Positions 16,984 to 24,691 of a DNA stretch of 64,000 nt are shown one piece after another. This DNA comes from Pseudonocardia endophytica. GTDB lineage: Bacteria; Actinomycetota; Actinomycetes; Mycobacteriales; Pseudonocardiaceae. The notes under the pieces were generated by a model, which did not search any database, was not told where the DNA came from, and worked only from the letters and a program-made list of their open reading frames with translations. Location of the stretch: contig NZ_SMFZ01000002.1 of the NCBI RefSeq assembly GCF_004339565.1, forward strand, positions 372,001 to 436,000, in the 5' to 3' direction. A program made the position numbers and the translations under genes. Position 1 is the first letter of the stretch. Every line of letters begins with the position of its first letter.

Positions 16984-17937
16984 ATGCTCGTCGATCCGGT
17001 CATGTCGATGTGGAGCGACCGCCTGTTCCAGGGCGCGGTCGTCGTCTACCTGGTGGCGCTGCTCGCGCACGCGGCCGAGTACGTCGCCGCGCGCACGAAG
17101 GCGCCGGCTGCCGCCGCGGCCGGCGCGTCCGGGGCCGGTGGCGTCGCGGTCGCCGATCCGGCTCCCGTGGAGTCCGGTAACCGTCCCGGCCGGACCCGCG
17201 CGGACCGCTACGGCCGGATGGGCGTCTCGCTCACGATCCTGGCCGTGGGAGTGCACACGGGATCGATCGTGTTCCGTGGCATCGCGACGTCGCGCTGGCC
17301 GCTCGGCAACATGTACGAGTTCGTGACGGCGGTGTGCCTGTTCGCCGTCGTCGCGTGGCTGGTCCTGTTGCGCCGCACGCCGTCCATGCGCCCGATCGGC
17401 ATGTTCGTGCTGACGCCGGTCACGCTGCTGATGTTCATCGCCGGCACGATCCTGTACGCCCAGGCGGCGCCCGTCGTGCCTGCGCTGCAGTCGTACTGGC
17501 TGATCATCCACGTCACGACGATCTCGCTGGCGTCCGGTCTGCTGCTCGTCCCCGGTGTGGCGAGCCTGCTGTTCCTGCTCAAGAAATGGGGCCGTCCGGC
17601 CGGGTTGGTCGAGAAGCTGCCGTCGGCAGAGGTCCTGGACCGGCTCGCCTACCGGGTGACGATCGTCGGCTTCCCGTTCTACACGTTCGCGATCATCTGC
17701 GGCGCCGTGTGGGCCGAGGCGGCGTGGGGCCGGTTCTGGGGCTGGGACCCGAAGGAGACGGTCGCGTTCGTGGCGTGGGTCGTCTACGCGGCGTACCTGC
17801 ACGCCAGGGCGACCGCCGGATGGCGCATGTCGCGCGCGGCCTGGATCAACGTGGTCGGCTTCGCGGTGATCATCTTCAACCTGTTCTTCATCAACATGGT
17901 GGTCGCCGGACTGCACTCCTACGCCGGCCTCGGGTGA
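16984..17937 (+). CDS. ccsB: Cytochrome c synthase subunit CcsB/CcsA
   Basis: A 317-residue polytopic heme handling protein of the CcmC/CcmF/CcsA family with about eight transmembrane helices. The WWD-type heme-binding motif is WGRFWGWDPKETVAFVAW near residue 244. It carries external histidines in GVHTGSIVF and IIHVTTISL. Together with ResB it ligates heme to CxxCH sites. It follows resB by 4 bp. It is the last gene of the maturation cluster before a leaderless promoter. Confidence 0.95.
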   Translation: MLVDPVMSMWSDRLFQGAVVVYLVALLAHAAEYVAARTKAPAAAAAGASGAGGVAVADPAPVESGNRPGRTRADRYGRMGVSLTILAVGVHTGSIVFRGIATSRWPLGNMYEFVTAVCLFAVVAWLVLLRRTPSMRPIGMFVLTPVTLLMFIAGTILYAQAAPVVPALQSYWLIIHVTTISLASGLLLVPGVASLLFLLKKWGRPAGLVEKLPSAEVLDRLAYRVTIVGFPFYTFAIICGAVWAEAAWGRFWGWDPKETVAFVAWVVYAAYLHARATAGWRMSRAAWINVVGFAVIIFNLFFINMVVAGLHSYAGLG

Positions 17938-17967
17938 GGAGAACTCGACCGTCGCCCGGTGGCCGAC

Positions 17968-17973
17968 TACCGT
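17968..17973 (+). promoter_or_regulatory. -10 element TACCGT, leaderless start
   Basis: TACCGT lies 8 nt upstream of the GTG at 17982. Confidence 0.6.
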
Positions 17974-17981
17974 CGAATCCC

Positions 17982-19739
17982 GTGAGCGACAGGGGACCGG
18001 AGGGCGAGACGCCCGAGTCGGTGGGGCGGTACGTCCGTGAGCGATGGGGTGCGGCGGAGCCCGCGCGCGTCCGTCGTCGCTCCCGTCGCTCCGACGACGG
18101 CGAGCCCGCCTCGTCGTCCGGCCGGAGCTCCGACGAGTCCGGTGGCGCGTCGACGGCCACCGGGACCCGCACCCCGCCCGGCGGGATCGCCTGGGGTGCA
18201 GACCTTCCGGCCGCCGACGACGACCTGGCCTCGGAGATCGACCCGCAGACCCCGCCGCACGGCACCGACCTGAGCGCCCTGCGTGGCACCCGTCCGCGGC
18301 ACGGGGCGCCGGAGCGGGACCTCGTCAAGCACGACGAGGTCCCGTCCGGCCACGACGACCGGCTCGACGGGGTCGACGACGAGCCGGTCACCCGCCCGCA
18401 TCCGGTGCGGCCGTACGCGAACGGGCACCGGACGGCCCCGCCCGTACCCGCCGACGAGGACCCGGCCCGCTACGACGAGGGGCCCGCCCGCGCCGACGAC
18501 GAGCCGCCGGAGGCCGGCGTCGTGTGGAGGCGGCCCGAGGCGGCCCCGCCCGCCGACGGCCGGGCGTCCGGCACGAACGGCACCCGGACCGACGACCGTG
18601 TCGACCCCTGGGCCGGCTCGCGGGCCGACTCCCGGGCCGACGAGCGTGCTGCCACCCGCGCCGACGCCGTCGAACCCCGGATCCCGGAGCCGGCCCGCCC
18701 GGCCGACGACCCCGACCTCCCGCCGCCGCCCGCTGCCCGGACCGCACGTCCGCGCTGGACGGCACCGGACGCCGTCGAAGCCCGGGAGGCGCAGCGACGC
18801 CGCAGCGAGCAGGAGAGCGGGCCCGAGCTCGAGTTCGGCACGCCCCTGATGGTGCGCAACGCGAAGCGTCCTCCGCGGACCGGATGGCGCCGGCTCGTCT
18901 ACGTGCTGACCCGCGGATACGTCAACCCGGGGGAGAGCCCGGCCGACATCCGCAGGCGCGAGCTCACGGTGCGCGTGAACCGGCCGCTGCTCAGCTCGCA
19001 CAAGATCGCGATGCTGAGCCTCAAGGGCGGCGTCGGCAAGACGACGGTCACCGCGACGCTCGGAGCGACGTTCGCCTCCCTGCGCGGGGACCGGGTGGTC
19101 GCGGTGGACGCGAACCCGGACCGCGGCACGCTGAGCCAGAAGATCCCGCTGGAGACGACGGCGACGGTGCGGCACCTGCTGCGCGACGCCCAGCGCGTGC
19201 GCCGCTACACCGACGTGCGCGCCTACACGTCGCAGGGCGCCTCGCGGCTCGAGGTGCTCGCCAGCGAGCAGGACCCGGCCGTGTCCGAGGCGTTCAGCGA
19301 GGACGACTACCGCAAGGCCGTCGACCTGCTGGAGCACTTCTACAACCTGGTGCTCACCGACTGCGGTACCGGTCTGATGCACTCCGCGATGTACGGCGTG
19401 CTCGGCATGGCCGACCAGCTGGTCATCGTGTCGTCGGGGTCCATCGACGGTGCGCGCAGCGCGTCCGCGACGCTGGACTGGCTCGACGCGCACGGTAACG
19501 GGGACCTGGTCCGCAACGCCGTGGTCGTGATCAACACGGTGCACCGGCGGGCGGGCAGCGGCGTCGACCTGGACCGCGTGGCCGAGCACTTCGCGGGCCG
19601 CTGCCGCGCGGTCGTGCGGGTCCCGTTCGACGGGCACCTGGAGGAGGGCGCCGAGATCGACCTCGACCGCCTCGAACCGGACACCCGCACGGCCCTGCTG
19701 GAGCTCGCCGCCGCCGTGGCCGACGGCTTCCCGTCCTGA
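17982..19739 (+). CDS. MinD/ParA-like ATPase with long disordered N-terminus
   Basis: A 585-residue protein. Residues 1 to about 300 are low-complexity Asp/Arg/Pro/Ser sequence with no hydrophobic segment. The C-terminal part is a deviant Walker A ATPase, MLSLKGGVGKTTVTATLG near residue 345, with VAVDANPDRGTLS and VLTDCGTGLMHSAM. This resembles the mycobacterial ESX-linked EspI and Rv0530-type proteins rather than chromosome ParA; no parB partner is present. The role is unknown. The GTG start rests on the TACCGT hexamer. Confidence 0.85.
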   Translation: MSDRGPEGETPESVGRYVRERWGAAEPARVRRRSRRSDDGEPASSSGRSSDESGGASTATGTRTPPGGIAWGADLPAADDDLASEIDPQTPPHGTDLSALRGTRPRHGAPERDLVKHDEVPSGHDDRLDGVDDEPVTRPHPVRPYANGHRTAPPVPADEDPARYDEGPARADDEPPEAGVVWRRPEAAPPADGRASGTNGTRTDDRVDPWAGSRADSRADERAATRADAVEPRIPEPARPADDPDLPPPPAARTARPRWTAPDAVEAREAQRRRSEQESGPELEFGTPLMVRNAKRPPRTGWRRLVYVLTRGYVNPGESPADIRRRELTVRVNRPLLSSHKIAMLSLKGGVGKTTVTATLGATFASLRGDRVVAVDANPDRGTLSQKIPLETTATVRHLLRDAQRVRRYTDVRAYTSQGASRLEVLASEQDPAVSEAFSEDDYRKAVDLLEHFYNLVLTDCGTGLMHSAMYGVLGMADQLVIVSSGSIDGARSASATLDWLDAHGNGDLVRNAVVVINTVHRRAGSGVDLDRVAEHFAGRCRAVVRVPFDGHLEEGAEIDLDRLEPDTRTALLELAAAVADGFPS

Positions 19740-19814
19740 CCACCGGTTGAACCGGGCTTTACCGGACGACTCTCGCAGAGAGCGTGCCGCGAGGACCTTT
19801 CGGTGTGTTCCCGA

Positions 19815-20054
19815 TCACGTTCCGGGGGGTTCCTCGTCCCGGCCCTTCACCTTCTCGTCGAGCTGACGGAGGAAGTCCGGGTCGTCGTCGGGGCCACTCG
19901 GCCGCGGCGGTGGGCTCGGGCGCGACACCGGATCGGCCGGGCGGTCGGGGGACCGGACCGCCCGGTCGTCGGAGGGCGCCTGCTCGGCGCCCAGAGTGCG
20001 CCACACGAGGACGGCGACGATCGCGGCGCCGATCAACAAGAACAGGAAAAGCAT
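19815..20054 (-). CDS. Single-pass small membrane protein downstream of bldC
   Basis: A 79-residue protein with one N-terminal transmembrane helix (residues 1-18) and a charged Pro/Asp cytoplasmic tail. I do not recognise a family. AGGAGG lies 6 nt before ATG, but that SD and the start codon lie in the 3' arm of a 14-bp perfect inverted repeat (20052-20097). It follows bldC on the same strand 87 bp downstream. Expression may depend on a promoter within the repeat loop rather than on read-through from bldC. Confidence 0.75.
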   Translation of the reverse strand: MLFLFLLIGAAIVAVLVWRTLGAEQAPSDDRAVRSPDRPADPVSRPSPPPRPSGPDDDPDFLRQLDEKVKGRDEEPPGT

Positions 20055-20097
20055 CAGGCCACCTCCTGAACCCGAGGGTATCCGAGGTGGCCTGATG
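20052..20097 (-). terminator. 14-bp inverted repeat spanning SD and start of the 79-aa gene
   Basis: Perfect arms 20084-20097 and 20052-20065 (CATCAGGCCACCTC and complement), loop 18 nt. A TACCCT -10-like hexamer occupies the loop at 20075-20080. It could terminate bldC transcripts, and transcripts that read through would have the next SD and ATG masked. Confidence 0.6.
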
Positions 20098-20141
20098 TGC
20101 GGGTGAAGTGGCCGAACCGCGAGGTGCGTCCGGTCACCGCA

Positions 20142-20354
20142 TCAGTGGTGCGAGAGCGTCGCCTCGCTGGTCAGGTCGGCGAGAAGGCCGCGAACCTCCG
20201 ACTCGCGGAAGCGGCGGTGGCCGCCCGGAGTGCGGATCGAGCCGATGCGGCCTGCCGAGGCCCAGCGCGTGACGGTCTTGGGGTCCACGCGGAACAGGGT
20301 CGCGACCTCGCCAGGGGTGAGCAGTCGCTCCGGCGCCTGAGTAGGAGCTGCCAT
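20142..20354 (-). CDS. bldC: Developmental regulator BldC (MerR-like HTH)
   Basis: A 70-residue single-domain DNA-binding protein. LLTPGEVATLFRVDPKTVTRWA forms the MerR-type helix-turn-helix and SIRTPGGHRRFRESEVR the wing, nearly matching Streptomyces BldC, which delays morphological differentiation by cooperative binding to promoters. MerR effector domains are absent, as expected. GGAGG lies 5 nt upstream of ATG, so unlike many neighbours this gene is leadered. The 260 bp upstream probably hold its promoter; I could not fix it. Confidence 0.95.
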   Translation of the reverse strand: MAAPTQAPERLLTPGEVATLFRVDPKTVTRWASAGRIGSIRTPGGHRRFRESEVRGLLADLTSEATLSHH

Positions 20355-20604
20355 GTCGTCCTCCCGAGTACTTCACGGTGTCGGCTCTGTCGGCTGCGAA
20401 GTTCGTCGCGCTAGCTCCGTCGTCCGGCACTGTCCGAGTTCGAGAACCATCGTGACACCTCGGACCTCGGGTACTCGAACGGTTGTCCGTAGGTAAAGGG
20501 TTCTTAAAGGGCAAATCGGGCAAGAGGCCGGATCCGGACGCGGAGGCCGACACCGGCACGAGCTGCCGCCGCTGGACGCCCGTCCGGGTCACCGACCGCG
20601 GACG

Positions 20605-20610
20605 TAGGCT
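20605..20610 (+). promoter_or_regulatory. -10 element TAGGCT, leaderless start
   Basis: TAGGCT lies 7 nt upstream of the ATG at 20618, and argues against an earlier in-frame start at 20483. Confidence 0.6.
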
Positions 20611-20617
20611 CGGACCC

Positions 20618-21133
20618 ATGACGGTACCCACTCCGCCGACCACGGCCGGGAACCGGGAGCGCCGGGCGCCCGGCCTGGCCGCGACGCTCACCCTCTACAC
20701 GGCGGCCCGCGTCGGCGTTCTCGCGGTCATCGCGGCGCTGCTGACCCTCACCGGCATGCCGTTCCTGCTCGCGTTGCTGATCGCGCTGATCGTCGCGTTG
20801 CCGCTCTCGGCGGTGCTGTTCCGGCGCCTGCGGGCCCGCCTGGACGCGGCACTGGCCGAGCGGGGCTCGAAGCGCCGGGAGCAGCGCGACGCCCTGCGTG
20901 CCGAACTGCGGGGGGACGTCGCCTCCGGGAGCGACACCGAGTCGACCGGCCCCGAGTCGACCGGCTCCGCGTCGACCGGCTCCGAGTCGACCGGCTCCGA
21001 GTCGACCGGCTCCGCGTCCGTTCAGGCCGAGGCCGCGACGGGCTCCGTGACCCCGTCGGCGGGCGCCTCAGAGGCCGAGCGACCCGCCGACGGCGAGACC
21101 GATTCCGGCGGCGACCGACCAGGCCAGCAGTAG
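20618..21133 (+). CDS. DUF4229-type membrane protein with Ser/Thr/Gly repeat tail
   Basis: A 171-residue protein. Residues about 22-70 contain two transmembrane helices (TAARVGVLAVIAALLTL and LLALLIALIVALPLSAV) and RLRARLDAALAERGSKR, matching the actinobacterial DUF4229 family of unknown function often found beside menA. The tail is a low-complexity region with five five-residue repeats (E/A-S-T-G-S/P) encoded by a 15-bp tandem repeat. Its last 66 bp overlap the convergent menA gene. Confidence 0.85.
   Translation: MTVPTPPTTAGNRERRAPGLAATLTLYTAARVGVLAVIAALLTLTGMPFLLALLIALIVALPLSAVLFRRLRARLDAALAERGSKRREQRDALRAELRGDVASGSDTESTGPESTGSASTGSESTGSESTGSASVQAEAATGSVTPSAGASEAERPADGETDSGGDRPGQQ
20939..21013 (+). 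repeat. 15-bp tandem repeat, five units
   Basis: Five in-frame copies of GAGTCGACCGGCTCC with GCG/GAG and C/T variation encode ESTGS-like repeats in the DUF4229 protein. The near-identity suggests recent slippage. Confidence 0.92.
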
Positions 21134-21955
21134 GAAGCTGGTGTCCCGGAGCACCGGGATCAGCGCCATGCCGTCCGCGCCGCCGAGCACCACCCGTAGC
21201 GGACGGACCAACAGCGGGAGCGCGAGCAGCGTCACCAGCAGCACCGGGTTCGTGAACGCCGCGGCCAGACCGAGCACGAACGGCAGCCCGGCCAGCACGA
21301 CCCAGAGCACGCGTGTTCCCCGGTCACCGAGCATCACGGCGAGCGTGCGCTTGCCGACGACGCGGTCGCCCGGGATGTCCCGCAGGTTGTTCGCGACGAG
21401 CACGGCGCAGGCCAGCAGCCCGGCCCCGGCCGCGCCGAGCAACGCTCCGGTCCCGACCGACCCGACCTGGGTCAGCGTCGTGCCGAGCACGGCCACCGGA
21501 CCGAAGAACACGAACACGGCGACCTCGCCGAGACCGGCGTACCCGTACGGCCGCTTCCCGCCGGTGTAGAACCACGCGGCCAGGATCGCGACGGCGCCGA
21601 CGGCGATCATCCACCACTGCCCGGACACCGCGACCAGCACGAGTCCCGCGACGGCCGCCAGCGCGAAGCAGGCGAACGCGGCGAGTCGAACCGTCGCGGG
21701 TGTCGCCGCCCGCGAGCCGACCAGCCGCTGCGGGCCGACCCGCGCGTCGTCGGTGCCGCGGATGCCGTCCGAGTAGTCGTTGGCGAAGTTGACGCCGATC
21801 ACGAGCGCGACGGCGACCAGCAGGGCGAGCAACGCAGGTCCCGGCGCGACCGCACCGGCGCCGATCGCCGCCCCCGTTCCGACGACGACGGGTGATACCG
21901 CGGTCGGCAACGTGCGCGGACGCGCGCCCTCGACCCATTCCGCGACGGTGGCCAC
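21068..21955 (-). CDS. menA: 1,4-dihydroxy-2-naphthoate polyprenyltransferase
   Basis: A 295-residue UbiA-family membrane enzyme that attaches the polyprenyl tail to DHNA, giving demethylmenaquinone. The prenyl-diphosphate motif is NFANDYSDGIRGTD (about residue 57) and the second Asp-rich motif is NNLRDIPGDRVVGKRTLAV (about 190). About eight to nine helices are evident. The GTG start at 21955 lies 7 nt after a TAGATT hexamer. The 3' end overlaps the DUF4229 gene by 66 bp. Confidence 0.96.
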   Translation of the reverse strand: MATVAEWVEGARPRTLPTAVSPVVVGTGAAIGAGAVAPGPALLALLVAVALVIGVNFANDYSDGIRGTDDARVGPQRLVGSRAATPATVRLAAFACFALAAVAGLVLVAVSGQWWMIAVGAVAILAAWFYTGGKRPYGYAGLGEVAVFVFFGPVAVLGTTLTQVGSVGTGALLGAAGAGLLACAVLVANNLRDIPGDRVVGKRTLAVMLGDRGTRVLWVVLAGLPFVLGLAAAFTNPVLLVTLLALPLLVRPLRVVLGGADGMALIPVLRDTSFLLLAWSVAAGIGLAVGGSLGL

Positions 21956-21962
21956 GCCGGAG

Positions 21963-21968
21963 AATCTA
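21963..21968 (-). promoter_or_regulatory. -10 element of menA, leaderless start
   Basis: TAGATT on the minus strand, 7 nt upstream of the menA GTG. Confidence 0.6.
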
Positions 21969-22056
21969 TCCGCCCCGCCGGCCGCCGGTCCCGCTCACGG
22001 CCCGTGATCCGCGGAACGTGGCCGGTTCGCCACCCGAGCCTCGGCGGGACGGGCCG

Positions 22057-22118
22057 TGATCGGCGTAACCGGCGGGAACACGCCACCAGTGGCGCGATCC
22101 GACCGATTGCGCTGATCA
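22057..22118. repeat. 62-bp double-palindrome element, copy 1
   Basis: Begins TGATCGGC and ends GCTGATCA, with an inner ACGCCAC/GTGGCGC palindrome at the centre. Length is exactly 62 bp, as in the three other main copies. A truncated copy precedes it from 22005. Confidence 0.85.
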
Positions 22119-22171
22119 CCGGTCACTCGAGGCAGCGCCGACGCGCCCGGTGCGGACCAACCCGATGCCCA

Positions 22172-22233
22172 TGATCGGCAGAAGTGGAAGCAGGACGCCA
22201 CATGTGGCGCGTTCCGACCGGTTCCGCTGATCA
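22172..22233. repeat. 62-bp double-palindrome element, copy 2
   Basis: TGATCGGCAGAAGTGG at the left, inner ACGCCAC-AT-GTGGCGCG, right end TTCCGCTGATCA. Same length and layout as copy 1. Confidence 0.9.
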
Positions 22234-22253
22234 CTGCCAGGCCGGGGCGGGCA

Positions 22254-22315
22254 TGATCGCCGGGAGTGGCAGAAACGCGCCGCCAGTGGCGCGTTTCGGC
22301 CGGTTCCGCCGATCA
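22254..22315. repeat. 62-bp double-palindrome element, copy 3
   Basis: Carries the fullest inner stem, AACGCGCC-GCCA-GTGGCGCGTT with one mismatch, and the right arm TTCCGCCGATCA. Confidence 0.9.
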
Positions 22316-22603
22316 TCGTCGGGCTGGATGGGAGGCCGCCCACACACGTGTGGCGGGATCGGCGCCGGTCGGTAGCTCCGGCACCGGACCCGGCCCTCAC
22401 GTGAGCCGGCCGACTCCGCCGGTAGGCGAGCGAGAGCAGCCCACCGATCCGGTCGGATGGCTCACCTGACGAGCGGCGTTCTCCGGCGGACGCCCCGGGC
22501 CGGACCGCGTGGACGGATCCTCGCGCTCACCCACGCCGGCCCGCGGGACGCGCGGTGATCAGTGGAACGCGCTCCGGCCCGGACGGCGCACGCTTCCCGA
22601 CGC

Positions 22604-22858
22604 ACGCGTTCTCCGAGCCCCAGCGCGTTCTGTGGATCACGGCGCGTTCTGTGGATCACGGCGCGTTCTGCGGACCACAGCGCGTTCTGCGAACCCCAGC
22701 GCGTTCTGCGAACCCCAGCGCGTTCTCCGAACCACAACGCGTTTCCTGCGGAGCACGTGTTCCCGTGCGGAGCACACATTCGCAGCGGGAGAGCGTTCCC
22801 GCGATGCGCGCGTTCCGTGAGGCGAGTGTCCCGCGAGGCGCGCGTTCCGGAGAGCACC
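22604..22858. repeat. 19-bp tandem array, decaying
   Basis: Seven strict 19-bp units run from 22604 to 22736, for example GCGCGTTCTGTGGATCACG at 22623 and again at 22642. Units then drift in length and sequence up to about 22858 but keep the GCGTTCC...GAG/GGA core. Identical neighbours in the middle and diverged flanks fit expansion from the centre. Confidence 0.85.
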
Positions 22859-22886
22859 CGGAACCGCGGCCGTCGGCGACGGGCGG

Positions 22887-24491
22887 TCAGGTTCCGGACT
22901 GCGCTCGGGTGGAGGAGCCGGTCGTACCCGCCGCCTGGTGGGTGCCGGTCTCGGTCGGGGCGGGAGCCGAGGCCGGGTCGACCGGACCGGGAGCGGCCGG
23001 AGCACCGGGCACGGGGGCCGGGCCGGCGGACGACGACTCCGGGGCCGCGTTCGCCACCCGCGGCCGGGCCGTGGTCGCACCCGGCTGGGCGGCGGCGGCA
23101 CCCGACCGATCGGTGGCACCGGGCTGGGCGGAGGTGGTGCCCGGTTGCGGAGTGGCGGCGTCCGGCGAACCGGTCGATGCCGTAGCCGGGCCGGACGCGG
23201 CGGCGGTCGCGTCCGGAGTCGGCGGAGCCGGAGCCGTCGAGCACGCGGGGTTGTCGGCCGCACCCTCGACCTGGGAGGCCGGCAGGTACTGGCCCTGCCC
23301 GACCCGAACCCAGTCACCCTCGGACGAGGGCTGCTTGCACTGCACCGGAACGTCGGCCGTGTCCGCCGCGATTCCGACCACCGCGGCGTCCGTCGCGGGT
23401 GCCGCCCGGACCGGCGTGTCCGGGGTCCCGTTCGTGGACACCTTGGACAGTTTCACGTTGCCCGTCCACAGGTAGTCCACAGTGACCTGTGAGTTGTCCT
23501 TGAGCCCCAGCGCGTCCCAGAAGATGCCGTCGCCGAGGTCGATGCCTGCCGGATTGGACGGCTTGCGGCCGAAGCCGTCCTTGCCGCCGTTGTGCCCGTC
23601 GCGGAACGCCGCCTGCGCCTGGGGTACGCCCTGCGGCAGGTCCTTGAACTGCTGCCGCTGCGGGCTCGGGTTCCAGTAGTCGTCCTTCGTGTTCCACGGG
23701 CCGATGTCCCACACCGGCGCGAACGCGCACTTCCCGTTCGGGGCGCAGACCTTGACCGAGTAGTCGCTCTTCCCGTTGGGGGACAGCGCCCGACGGGACG
23801 GCAGCGCCACGAACCTGTCCCGGTTCGCGATCTTGTGGCCGTTCGCCGTGGTGCCTCCGACGAGACCCTCGCGGGTGGCGAACACCGAGTAGTGCAACGG
23901 CGCCGCCTCGGCCTGCGCGTCGCCGTCGCCCTCCGCCTCGGTCGCCGGGGCTGCGGTGAGCGTCACGCCCTCGACCGACGGGCGGTCGGCGCCGGTCGAG
24001 GTCAGGACGAGTCGGCCCTGCACCTCCCGGACCGGCTCCGGCAGCGCGGCGACACCCGTTCCGGGCGCGGCGCCCGGTGTCGACGGGACCCACTCGGTCC
24101 AGCCACCCCCCGCCCTCCTGCCGCGGACGTCCAGTGTGGCCGTCGAGCCCGGACCGACCTTCGCGTCCAGAGTGGACGACACCTCGGACGTCGCGGTGTC
24201 CAGCGTGCGCTCCTGGAGCGTGAACAGCCCGGTCGGCACGACGGCCGACGGGTCGGCGGAGGACTCGGTCATCGAGTCGGTGTCCCCGGCCGGAGCGCCG
24301 TGGGCGGTGGCCGGGTCGAAGCGGACCTGTCCGCCGTCGACGACGGCCCCTGTGCCTTGCCCCGCGGCCAGATCGGGTTGCCACTGGGCCGCGGGTGCGG
24401 CCGACGCGGGGGTCCCGATCGCGGCGCACAGCGCGCTCGCCGCCGCGAGCAGGCCTGCTGCGCGAAGCCCGGTCCGCACTCTGCTCCGCAT
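22887..24491 (-). CDS. Secreted protein with RlpA-like double-psi beta-barrel domain
   Basis: A 534-residue exported protein. Residues 1-32 are a signal peptide ending ASAAPA. Residues about 40-200 are beta-rich and of unknown fold. About 205-345 include VKVCAPNGKCAFAPVWDIGPWN and SNPAGIDLGDGIFWDALG, which resemble double-psi beta-barrel (RlpA/expansin-like) proteins acting on cell wall. A short SH3-like stretch follows, then an Ala/Pro/Thr-rich disordered tail of about 130 residues. The start was set by the signal peptide; the upstream GGGGG at 8 nt is a weak SD. Cell-wall action is inferred. Confidence 0.75.
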   Translation of the reverse strand: MRSRVRTGLRAAGLLAAASALCAAIGTPASAAPAAQWQPDLAAGQGTGAVVDGGQVRFDPATAHGAPAGDTDSMTESSADPSAVVPTGLFTLQERTLDTATSEVSSTLDAKVGPGSTATLDVRGRRAGGGWTEWVPSTPGAAPGTGVAALPEPVREVQGRLVLTSTGADRPSVEGVTLTAAPATEAEGDGDAQAEAAPLHYSVFATREGLVGGTTANGHKIANRDRFVALPSRRALSPNGKSDYSVKVCAPNGKCAFAPVWDIGPWNTKDDYWNPSPQRQQFKDLPQGVPQAQAAFRDGHNGGKDGFGRKPSNPAGIDLGDGIFWDALGLKDNSQVTVDYLWTGNVKLSKVSTNGTPDTPVRAAPATDAAVVGIAADTADVPVQCKQPSSEGDWVRVGQGQYLPASQVEGAADNPACSTAPAPPTPDATAAASGPATASTGSPDAATPQPGTTSAQPGATDRSGAAAAQPGATTARPRVANAAPESSSAGPAPVPGAPAAPGPVDPASAPAPTETGTHQAAGTTGSSTRAQSGT

Positions 24492-24691
24492 GCTCGCTAC
24501 CCCCGAGGTTCCGTGGCGGCGCCCGTGACGCCGTGGTTCGTGTGAATCGTGTGACGACAGGTGCTCGTGTGTCGCCGGTGACGAATAGACCTCACGCCGA
24601 CGTAGCGCGCAACCAACGCAGCGTGACAACCACCGAGAGGTGTACGTGTCCACCACCGGGTCGGGCGATGGCCGGAGGGGGATTCGGTTGC

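Larger units (their letters stand above)
21969..22886. other. Repeat-rich gap between menA and the secreted protein gene
   Basis: About 920 bp with no convincing gene. The first half (22005-22315) holds one truncated and three full 62-bp palindromic elements; the second half (22604 to about 22858) is a 19-bp tandem array. The open frames across the array are repeat artefacts. Nothing recognisable lies between 22316 and 22600 apart from a half-element-like TGATCAGTGGAACG at 22556. Confidence 0.8.

Noticed and set aside
20483..20617. Longer start for the DUF4229 protein
   Set aside because: The added residues cover the TAGGCT promoter hexamer and do not resemble the family.
22604..22858. Possible CRISPR array
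   Set aside because: Units are contiguous 19-bp tandem repeats with no unique spacers, and there are no cas genes.
22509..23475. Plus-strand open frames across the 19-bp array and the secreted protein gene
   Set aside because: The peptide is a translation of the tandem repeat followed by antisense of a gene with signal peptide and domain motifs.
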